Source: Diphasiastrum complanatum (Eukaryota > Streptophyta > Lycopodiopsida > Lycopodiales > Lycopodiaceae). From it: a stretch of 64,000 nt of DNA. The stretch spans positions 12,735,484 through 12,799,483 of the forward strand of contig CM055102.1 in NCBI GenBank assembly GCA_029204225.1, given 5' to 3'. Numbering within the stretch: position 1 is the stretch's first letter; every line of letters begins with the position of its first letter. The notes beneath the pieces were generated by a model. That model was given only the letters and a program-made list of their open reading frames with translations. It made no database searches and was not told the DNA's origin. Made by a program: the position numbers and the translations under genes. Shown here one piece after another: positions 55,624 to 64,000 of this stretch.

Positions 55624-55858
55624 ATGACATCTAGACGCACTTCGACCACAATTCCGTCTGCATGCTTGCCGTGCATCTCGCTTGGGTTATATTTACTCTC
55701 CTTTATGCGTTCTTTCCCCGATTACATCGTCACAGCTGCCACCCATCCTGCTCTTTATCCAAAGAAAATTGCAGGGAACTTGCTGCATTGAATCTCAACC
55801 TAAATATTTCCTTCTCGAACACAGCCAAGGCATCTCAAGGCTTCGGCCACATGTATCA
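55624..55858 (+). pseudogene. CKX: CKX exon 1 stub joined to gypsy DNA
   Basis: ATG at 55624 with the same leader. It shares the 1-nt CCACCC loss of copy C, so the enzyme frame opens instead from ATG 55662 (LAWVIFTLLYAFF). At about 55858, after GFGHMYH, it switches inside a shared CACC to the gypsy accessory ORF tail. About 65 residues of enzyme frame remain; no FAD motif. Confidence 0.8.
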
Positions 55859-57085
55859 CCCACCAAATTCATGCCATCCTCACCCGATCACAACCCACCT
55901 GACCTACCCAAAACCAATGTTGACACTGAAGAGTTTGGTGACCCCCAAGTTATGATACCAACTTCTAGAAGCTTACGCTGCCACCTACTGGTTTCAATGC
56001 AAGTGAAATTCAGCCCTCAACTAGTGAAAGGAATAGAAAGGAAGACAAATGTACCAAGGCCCTTGATGAATATTTGGCAAGACTCCCACTAAAGCTAAAG
56101 GCGACCTAGTAGATCGAGCCAAAATCCAAGATGGCCGATACCATAATTCCGAGAAATTCGGAAGGAAATACCCTTGAAGCATGAGGGGCGAGAAATATGA
56201 CCTGGACCAAAGCAAGTATTACTCAAGGTTAGACACTATTGCAGTCCATCAGCTGCAGCCAGAATGGAAAAACAAAATCCTAAAGGACAATAGGAGGCTA
56301 CAAGAATACCTATGGGACCATCCTGGAAAAGAGTCAATCCATTCTACATGCCCATCAAAAGAAGAGATCCATGGCCAACAAAGCGACCAAGGGACAAAGC
56401 GATCAATTGGCCACTAATGAGTTGACGCTGCAACTACTAGACTTTGGAGTCTAGTGATGACATATGCATTCGAGAGAGTGCTGATTATTGCCGATCCTTG
56501 GCATTTCTTATGAATCAGGAATGCTTTTGGGATCGTGGCTTACATCCTATCGTGGCTTACATCCACATAGGTAGCCCTCTTGCTTAATTAAGAGCTCCCC
56601 TCTTTTGTGAGGGAGCTTTTTATGTATTGTCTCTACTCTTGATTGAATAGAAAATCCTCCACGAGTATTGGCAATTCTTGAGCTTCTTAATCATAGTGGC
56701 TTCTTGTGTGTTGTTTTTTATAATCTTGCACTTCCATTCTCCATGTGTGGTTGTGGATTTAGATTAGTTTCTTGCTTTCTTCCAAATGCATTGTGGATTA
56801 GAGTGGATTAGCTTTCTTGTTTGTAGAATAGTGTAGAATCAAGCATTCAAGTAAACTAAATAGGTTGAAATTGTGGCATAGATCTTGCAGATTCCTTTAC
56901 ATTTTAGTTCTTGATGTTCTTGGGTTGTCCAAGAATCAAGACATGAGTGTTTCTTGATCCTTGAACATTCATAATGCTTTCTATTCAGTTTCTTGTTTCT
57001 TGTTGTTGATTTGTAGGATGCATGTAGATTAGTTTTCAGCTTTCAAGATCTTTTTCCAATTAATTTTTACAACAAGTAGAAGTAG
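55859..57085 (+). mobile_element. Gypsy-type fragment 3' (accessory tail and longest LTR)
   Basis: Starts at the PPTKFMPSSPxHNPPDLPKT region, runs through the accessory tail (RGEKYDLDQSKYYSRLD, stop near 56417), then an LTR-like region of about 650 nt (about 56430-57085), the longest in the window. The hairpin is at about 56587-56612; the TATTTAA is mutated. Confidence 0.6.
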
Positions 57086-57511
57086 GAATCTGATAGGTGT
57101 TCAATCGAGTTGCATTCTGATCCTAGTTGAGCATCATGACTTGCATGTCTTCAAGCAATGTGAGTACAGTTCAAGCGTGAACGAGGTCCGTGTATCCACT
57201 GACAAGCTAGATAATCTATACTACAACGCCAAACCTTCTGCCTGATTGGGTAATGAACCAAGAAGAATAACTCATTGATACCCGTGAAGCCTGGTAATGG
57301 GCAGAAATTGAAACACTAAGTAACAAGGTGCCAAACTGTAATAGTTAAGTAGGGATTTACTTACTGATAAAGAGAATCAGTGAACACTTTAGGGATGTCA
57401 TATAGTTTTCTAGTCAAACATCTTGGTGTCACTAGTTGATAGGGCCAATTTTGGCATTAGAGGTCAAATAGTCACAGCCCAATTATTGAAATTCATTTTT
57501 TAACACTTCAG
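57086..57511 (+). other. Post-LTR segment, truncated
   Basis: Homologous to 32600-33030. It ends at about 57511, where sequence equivalent to 10577 (inside the TIR element) begins. No gene. Confidence 0.6.
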
Positions 57512-58193
57512 TTCTATTGACCTCCCGAGGTAGTCTTAAACTCCAAATTTTTTGCTTTCCAATAAGATTTGTAGGTCATTTTTGCTCTTTTCTTTTGTCG
57601 ATTTGATGATGGATGCAACAATACCCATGAATTCTTTGTACATTTTGTTGGCTTCCAGTTATCAGCTTCATCTTTCTCATTGTAAAGAATCACAGACTCG
57701 ATTGTAGATCTGGATCTCCTTGCCATTGCTATTTTCAAAGCTTGGGCGCCAAAAATCTCTCTGATATGATACTTAATTTCAATTTTTCGTATCACATTTA
57801 ATCTAATGTGAATGCCAACATAGTCACAGTTACTGCGTATACCATATTTTATGTAATTGTACATACTATATTTCTATAACTGTAACTAGTATAGTTAGAA
57901 AATTTCATTATACTAACCAGCGTAGTCAAGTAAATTTAACTTGAGGTATTGACGTCGGGCAGATTAGCATGTGTCGGGCAGGAAGAAAAAACCAATGGGA
58001 TACGTCCATGCTGCCCGAACACAAATTTCAAAGTTTTCTATATTGCATTTTTTATTTTTTAGTTAATTTGAACTATGTTACATAGATTTCAAATCTGTGC
58101 ATTTTGATTGGGCCTGGTGACGGTCGAAATTAAAGAAAAAAATAAAAGTATCTTTACAAAGGGTCTTTTTGATATTGAGAACTCCTCTAATGC
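57512..58193. mobile_element. Right half of the 34-bp-TIR element, second copy
   Basis: Matches 10577-11240, including the right terminal repeat, which ends CCTCTAATG at about 58193. The antisense unrecognised frame is 116 codons here (57864-57514). There is a small duplication of GTCGGGCAG near 57955-57980. Confidence 0.7.
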
Positions 58194-58812
58194 GAGTTTG
58201 ATTCGCTTATTAAAAACAATACATGGTCACTGATGTCACTTCCAAGCAACAAGAAGGTTGTTGGTTGTAAATGGCTCTTTAAACAAAAGTTTAAAGTAGA
58301 TGGTTCATTAGATCGATATAAAGCTCGATTAGTGGCCAAAGGATATTCACAAGTTGAAGGCATCGATTATAATGATACATTCTCACCGGTTGTCAAGATG
58401 AATTACATCAAAACCTTACGTGCAATTTCTACAGCTAAGGACATGTTTATACATCAGATGGATGTAAAAACAACCTTTCTGAATGGAAGATTAGAAGAAG
58501 GGATTTATATACAACAACCGGAATGATACATTAAGCTTGGGAATGAGAGTCTAGTGTGTAAACTACACAAGACTATTTATGGACTTAAACAGTCACCTAG
58601 AGCTTGGTATCATCATATAGATGTTTATCTAAAGTCAGAAGGCTTTAGTGATTGTTATGCAGATTCGAATATCTATGACGAAGAATCCTCGATTCCATGC
58701 TCGGATGAAACATATTGAGATCCACTTTGTTCGACATCAAGTTGTAGATGGCAACGTAGAATGGGATTATTGTGCTATATAGGATATGGTGGCCGACATA
58801 TTCACCACACCA
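58194..58812 (+). pseudogene. Copia RT/RNase H fragment, second copy
   Basis: Same RT start (EFDSLIKNNTW, VVGCKWLFKQKF, GYSQVEGIDYND) and same RT-to-RNase H deletion as 11241-11935, but with a single 27-bp unit. TGA near 58524 (EPEGYI to QPE-stop) and a 58779 stop (CAIED to CYI-stop) inactivate it. It breaks off in VADIFTTP and abuts a CT tract (58815-58834). Confidence 0.85.
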
Positions 58813-58960
58813 CATTCTCTCTCTCTCTCTCTCAAACATATGTGCACACATGCACTTATAAAAAGAAATATCGATTTGTTTAGTTCTATCTCTGTACGCC
58901 GTTCTCCTCGCTTTTTCAATAAGTGCAACTAACAATGGCCATTCAATAAATCATGCTAAA
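58813..58960 (+). repeat. CT tract and 250-bp module fragment
   Basis: Short CT repeat followed by the first about 110 nt of the junction module (AAAAGAAATATCGATTTG...). No gene. Confidence 0.7.
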
Positions 58961-59041
58961 TACCTCACTACTGGCCAAATGGATCCCAATCTACCTAAAC
59001 CAGCTTAGCGAGCTTTGATTTATAAATTTGCTCCCTACTCC

Positions 59042-59890
59042 CTCATTGCTGGACAACTATATAAAAAGAGAATGGATGGAATTATTTGTCGATGTCTCAC
59101 TAAGGCGAAACAACCCCCATCATTTTCCTAACCCATGAAGGAAGTGGCGGTGGACATTTCTCATCTGAGATGACATCACAAAAAATATTGTTGGCCAGAT
59201 TCTGGTGGCCAACCTTATTTAAAGATACACATCAATTTGTAATCGCATGCGATGTATGTCAATGTGCAAAACGACCCCAATTCAAGGATTTCATGCAATT
59301 AAATCCCATATTGTCCAAACAAGCATTTTTCAAATGGGTAATTGACTATGTGGGATCGATTAGCCTGGCTGCTAGATTTACACAATCTTGATATATTATA
59401 GTAGCCACCGACTATTGCACCAAGTGGGCCAAAGCTCGGGCTATTAAATCTGCAGATGCAAAATCCACTATTAAATTCCTTTATGAGTAGGTTATAGTAC
59501 GTTTTGGATGCCCATTAAAAATCATTAGTGATAGGAGAACACACTTCTTAAATGTTGTGATTGAACACTTACTATCCACCTTCTTAGTGGTCCATAGGAA
59601 AAGTGTCTCTTATTACCCGCGATGCAATGGACAAGCTGAGTCCACAATAAAATCTTATGCGAAATCCTCACTAAGACCGTAGAGGCCAGTAGGTATGATT
59701 GGGAACTAAAGTACACGCCGCACTTTAGGCTTGTCGCACAATTCCTAAGAAATCTACTGGATCTACCCCTTTTCAGTTGACTTATGGCCAGGAAGCCATT
59801 ATGCCAGTTGAATTTTATAATCCATCTTTACGTCGGCCCTATGACCTGCAATAGCCAATCACCTATTTCATCTTGAAAAGCTCTGTGAAA
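59042..59890 (+). pseudogene. Ty3/gypsy integrase remnant
   Basis: H2C2 zinc-binding region: HEGSGGGHF from 59134, then ACDVCQCAKR. Core domain residues: Asp in FKWVIDYVGSI, Asp in IISDRRTHF, Glu in CNGQAES, the D,D-E set of retroelement integrases. Broken by a frameshift near 59125, TGA at 59389-59391, TAG near 59488, and further shifts after NGQAES; a KSTGSTPFQLTYGQEAIMPV segment follows in another frame. It is a dead copy. Confidence 0.8.
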
Positions 59891-59894
59891 CCAG

Positions 59895-60203
59895 TACCAT
59901 CAGTGTCCATGCACAACAGGTTCACAAGCGTAGACAAAAAGATTGGCATGATCGTTTAATTAAGCTCAAGGAGTTTAAAGAGGAGGATAAGGTCCTCCTA
60001 TATCAAGCAAAAGCACATAAAGGAAAGCTGAAATTCACTGAGCAATCAAAATGCAAGCAAAGCGACAAGCTTTCCCAGATGAGATGGAATCCGATGGTAC
60101 AAAGTCGAAAGGAGAAAAGCTCCTACGAAAGCCCAGATCCAAGAAAGCAGCCACACAAACAAACTACATCTGGGTCAGAAAATTCACAAGATGAGAGCTC
60201 TTG
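59895..60203 (+). pseudogene. Gypsy pol C-terminal tail
   Basis: VHAQQVHKRRQKDWHDRLIK, then FKEEDKVLLYQAKAHKGKLK, then a Lys/Ser-rich end. Nearly identical to 12733-13028. The two copies differ upstream: integrase here, CKX intron 1 there. Confidence 0.65.
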
Positions 60204-60267
60204 ATCAGATACGGCATCACAATAGCACTCCTCACCACCTCATGGCACTGATGTTGTAGTCACATCC

Positions 60268-61090
60268 ATGGCTACCTACACAACAACTAAATCCCAAGTT
60301 ATTCTACCAGCCTCAGTTGCAACTGCACTGCTGCTAGATAATATGCCAACAATGCCACATTCACCAACAACACAAACAATACAAGTAAATCATTTGGTAA
60401 CTAGTGTAGAGAAGCCAATCAACTTGACAATGTCCCAAGAAGCGGTTGTGCAGCTCCTACCACAATCCCCACAAGCAACAGGTTTGGGAGGGGAGACGAT
60501 GACAACCGAAACACCACAATAGCAGGAAATGGCAGGTCCACATTATTACAGACGATTCAACCTATCTGGATGCCAAATACCTATTAGAAATAAATGACGA
60601 CATCAATGAAGGAAAGGAATACCAGTTGGGGGAAGCCAACTCATACCAGATACCATTGCCACTTCCACCCAACTTGCCACTCCATCCATCACCCTCACAC
60701 CCACTACCACATTTCCATTCCTCCGTCATTGCCACTACCACCTCCACCCTCTCTAACATCCTTCTTTGGACTAACGCTACCCAGCCACAACTCCGTCAAA
60801 TACCCCATCCTCACCAATCCCGAAGAACTCTCAGAGGTGGCCAAGCGATCCATACTGAGGCTACCCGAGACCAGCTACCATCTACACTGGTTAGTGATTA
60901 GCATAGAGAACTGAAAATTACAGTCAAGCAGTAGGAACAAGTCATACCAGAGCAGTAGAGGCAAATCAAAAAGAAAGAAGTTGACACTGAGGAGAATAAA
61001 ATATCAATTATGGAGTGATGGGTCATCTGGAGTAATGATAGTTGATCTCCCTCCAATGCAGCCAAAAGATATTCTTGTGTAGCCTCCTAA
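60268..61090 (+). pseudogene. Gypsy accessory ORF, N-terminal region with breaks
   Basis: Thr/Pro-rich opening frame 60268-60522, then frames rich in Pro/His/Ser (PLPPNLPLHPSPSHPLPHFH at about 60650-60715) and a stop-broken coiled-coil lead-in. About 55 nt present in fragment 1 are missing near 61016. Confidence 0.4.
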
Positions 61091-61106
61091 AGCTCCAACA
61101 ATCAAA

Positions 61107-61751
61107 ATGGAGAATCATGTAAGACTTATTCAAGAGAAGGTTGACAAGATGAATTTTAAACGAGCTGCTAATAAACAAGAAAAAGCCATCCAAGAGTCCC
61201 AAAGGCAATTGGAGCAAATGTCGAAGGACCTACAAAAAGTTTTGGACAAAGTGAACCAACTATGGAACACTGCGTGCAAGGCCCAAGCAAGAAATTCTGA
61301 ACGACAGCCAAAGGACAAAGATGGAGATGATGACATTGCAGGACACGACGAATCAATGTACCAGTTGGATGGTAGTTTGGGATCGGAGGGGAAGGAGACC
61401 AAAGCCGCTATTGAAAGTGATCTCTCAACCCCCCAACCTAGCTATAGAACTTCTCATTTTTCAATGTTGGAATCCTCTCAAACCTTCGTGCCCACGCACC
61501 ATGTTCCCCAGCCATCACTCCCCCATCCCTACCTCAATCAACCCTTGAGACCACACGAAGGACCTCCTGAGATGTACAAAGCCCGACGAGACGAGTTCAT
61601 TAAAAAACTTAGCTCTCCCGATGCCATGTATAACCTCGTCAAGAATCCTATCCTTGGACAACCCACCAAATTCATGCCATCCTCACCCAATCACAACCCA
61701 CCTGACCTATGCAAAACCACACCGAAGAGTTTGATGGCCCCCAAGTTATGA
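61107..61751 (+). CDS. Coiled-coil accessory ORF, gypsy fragment 4
   Basis: 214 codons, same length as at 14011 and about 95% alike by eye. Coiled-coil N-terminus (KQEKAIQESQRQLEQMSKDL), acidic DKDGDDD, Pro/His-rich centre, basic KARRDEFIKKL. Two duplicates both keep a full 214-codon frame, but the shared C-terminus (KTTPKSLMxPKL-stop) arises from a small deletion relative to the fragment 2 and 3' copies, so the natural protein was probably longer. Confidence 0.55.
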   Translation: MENHVRLIQEKVDKMNFKRAANKQEKAIQESQRQLEQMSKDLQKVLDKVNQLWNTACKAQARNSERQPKDKDGDDDIAGHDESMYQLDGSLGSEGKETKAAIESDLSTPQPSYRTSHFSMLESSQTFVPTHHVPQPSLPHPYLNQPLRPHEGPPEMYKARRDEFIKKLSSPDAMYNLVKNPILGQPTKFMPSSPNHNPPDLCKTTPKSLMAPKL

Positions 61752-62225
61752 TACGAACTTCTAGAAGCTTACGCCGCCACCTACAGGTTTCAATGCAAGT
61801 GAAGTTGAGCCCTCAACTAGTGAAAGGAATAGAAAGGAAGACAAATGTACCAAGGCCCTTCATGAATGTTTGGCAAGACTCCCACTAAAGCTAAAGGCGA
61901 CCTAGCAGATCGAGCCAAAAATCCAAGATGGCCGATACTATAGAGTCCGAGAAATTTGGAAAGAAATACCCTCGAAGCATGAGGGGCAGAAAATATGACC
62001 TGGACCAGAGCAAGTATTCCTCAAGGTCAGACATTATTGCAGCCCAGCAGCCGCAGCCAGAATGGAAAAACAAAATCCTAAAGGACAATGTGTTTCTTGA
62101 TCCTTCAACATTCATAATGCTTCCTATTCAGTTTCTTGTTTCTTGTTGTTGATTTGTAGGATGTATGTAGATTAGTTTTCAGCTTTCAAGATCTTTTTCC
62201 AATTAATTTTTACAACAAGTAGAGT

Positions 62226-64000
62226 ATGAATCTGATAGGTGTTCAATCGAGCTGCATTCTGATCCTAGTTGAGCATCATGACTTGCATGTCTTCAAGCAA
62301 CGTGAGTATAGTTCAAGCATGAAGGAGGTCCGTGTATCCACTGACAAGCTAGATAATCTATACTACAACGCCAAACCTTCTGCCTGATTGGGTAATGAAC
62401 CAAGAATAATAAGTCATTGATACCCGTGAAGCCTGGTAATGGGCAGAAATTGAAACGCCAAGTAACAAGGTGCCAAACTGTAATAGTTAAGTAAGGATTT
62501 ACTGACTGATAAAGAGAATCAGTGAACACTTTAGGGATGTCATATAGTTTTCTAGTCAAGCATCTTGGTGTCACTAGTTGATAGGGCCAATTTTGGCATT
62601 AGAGGTCAAATAGTCACAGCCCAATTATTGAAATTCATTTTTTAACACTTCATTTTAACTTTATAGGTTTTTTATATGACTCAAAATCAATTGAGTTTAG
62701 TTATAAATTTGAGAGTTTAAGGTTTTATTTTAACCTTTTAACGATTTCATAATAATTTTGTGGATTTTTTATAAGATTAGTTTCAAACTTTTTAACACCA
62801 ATGGTATCAAATCACCCCAATAGCTCAACTACATTAGCTTACAAGTATCAAGGCAACGCTAAAAGCGAGGGATAGCGTAACATTATGCTTGTAGGGAAAA
62901 CAGGAAACTTCTCCACATGTCACTTGGGGAGGCTTCTAATCTTTCGTGGAATTGTATTATCACCTTGGATAGTTTCTTACTATTAATAGCTCATATTTAA
63001 AATTGTTTCTACTGTCGAGTCTCGAGTAGTCACTAGTGATAAAGAATTGGCTATTAATTCTAAATATGTACATATGCGGATTGCTTTGACTCTTCACACT
63101 TGCAGTCATCAATCATGGAACTAGTGACAGTTGCACCGACGATCCGATTTGCTGCATATATTATCACTATTAATCTGCATATTTAGAATTCTTTTGCCTC
63201 TCGAGTCGTGATAAAGAATTGGTGCATTGTCAATTACAGGTGACGCATTCGCTATTAATTTTAAATATGGACGTATGAGGATTTCTTTGACTCTTCACAC
63301 TTGCTCCAGTCATCAATAATGGAAATAGTGACCTGACGATCTGATTTGCTGCATAAGCTCTGCTTTGATTGTAGGCCGGCTGGAGCAGCCTTCAAAGTTC
63401 AAAGGATTGTCTAAATCTTGCTTGCTCCTGTCGTCAATGGATTAAAGATTTGATACAAGTTGCAGTTTCCCATGATGATGCAGCTCTATGCGTGCATCGT
63501 AGGCTCGTAGCTGCACGGAAATTGAAATAGCCGGGCTTAGAAATTAGTGTTTGCTCGGTCTCTATCACGGATTACAAGTTTCTGAGGTTCTCATGTGTGT
63601 CAGAGGCCGGGACTGATTAGTATCTTTTGATGTTGAGGGTGGAGATTGGGTATAGCTGGGAACTTTAGAAGTTGGAAATTTGAACATTGAATCTCCACAT
63701 CGATCTTGGAAGATACGGCCTGCTGGTTAAGGCGTGCACTCCATGTGCACCTGCACTCCCGGCCCTACTGCATCCAGTGATAGCCCTACTGCATCCAATG
63801 ATAATATATGGCATTAAGAAAAAAACAAAAGATATATTTCCTTGGATGTAATGGGGCCTGTGCGACAGAGGCAGTCTCTAATGAGATCCCAGCCAGGTGC
63901 ACTTGCTGTGCACTCTCTAATGAGATCCCAGCCGGCCAGGTCCATGCGTGGTAGGCCCTCGAATATTCCAATTTCGCAGTGCTCCATTAAAGTCCACCAA
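62226..64000 (+). other. CKX upstream region, copy 4 (runs off the window)
   Basis: Homologous to 32601-34280. The G-box position reads CATGTG (about 63752). A local duplication at about 63868-63935 repeats TCTCTAATGAGATCCCAGCC. The TATA box and CKX exon 1 expected about 0.7-1 kb further right lie beyond the window. Confidence 0.65.

Larger units (their letters stand above)
58961..62225 (+). mobile_element. Gypsy-type fragment 4 (integrase, pol tail, accessory ORF, partial LTR)
   Basis: The most complete internal part of the gypsy family here. Order: end of RNase H/linker (LIAGQLYKKRMDG), integrase, pol tail, accessory ORF, and LTR 3' part joined at about 62093. That order, with an extra ORF after pol, fits Ty3/gypsy lineages that carry a 3' accessory ORF. 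gag, protease, RT and the 5' LTR are absent. Confidence 0.7.

Overview
The window is nuclear DNA from a flowering plant. The evidence is AT-rich intergenic sequence, intron-split genes, CT/GA/CA microsatellites, LTR retrotransposons of the copia and gypsy types, and small non-autonomous DNA elements. The only recognisable host gene family is cytokinin dehydrogenase (CKX), the secreted FAD enzyme that degrades cytokinin. I cannot fix the species from sequence alone.

The whole 64 kb is one locus duplicated and reshuffled many times. The ancestral CKX unit can be reconstructed as: upstream region with TATA box and GA-rich leader; exon 1 with signal peptide and FAD-binding GxGHS motif; a long intron 1; exons 2-5 within about 1.55 kb; then a 3.3 kb downstream block. 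Exons 2-5 occur at 2.25-3.8, 22.9-24.45 and 37.69-39.14 kb, with a truncated set at 47.1-48.07 kb. Exon 1 or pieces of it occur at 12.2, 15.5, 35.0, 46.8 and 55.6 kb. A further upstream region runs off the right edge. Every CKX copy carries at least one disabling change (stop, frameshift, splice-site change, deletion or fusion), so the window is a CKX pseudogene array. One exon 1/exon 3 fusion keeps frame, and one damaged exon keeps a possible replacement splice acceptor.

Mobile DNA is interleaved with the array. From left to right it includes an antisense copia fragment (7.3-7.9 kb); a copia 3' half split by a 2.18 kb element with perfect 34-bp inverted ends (8.85-12.2 kb), whose LTR abuts CKX exon 1; and pieces of one gypsy-type family with an extra coiled-coil ORF after pol (12.7-15.1, 31-32.6, 43.7-44.3, 52.8-53.3, 55.9-57.1 and 59-62.2 kb). 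A 360-bp MITE is carried in five copies and a CACTA-like element in four, each multiplied with the CKX downstream block.

The most interesting element is a spliced transposase relic in two long copies (28.6-30.5 and 50.5-52.4 kb) and one stub (43.4 kb). Its residues follow the RAG1 catalytic core: Asp, then GD with CxxC about 20 residues on, then HxxxxH and, 20 residues after its last His, Glu in a G-S-[IL]-x2-W-[AS]-S-x-G-x-E string. That points to a Transib/CMC-like DDE transposase, a group I would not expect to find easily in a plant.

No tRNA, rRNA, CRISPR or prokaryotic feature was seen.
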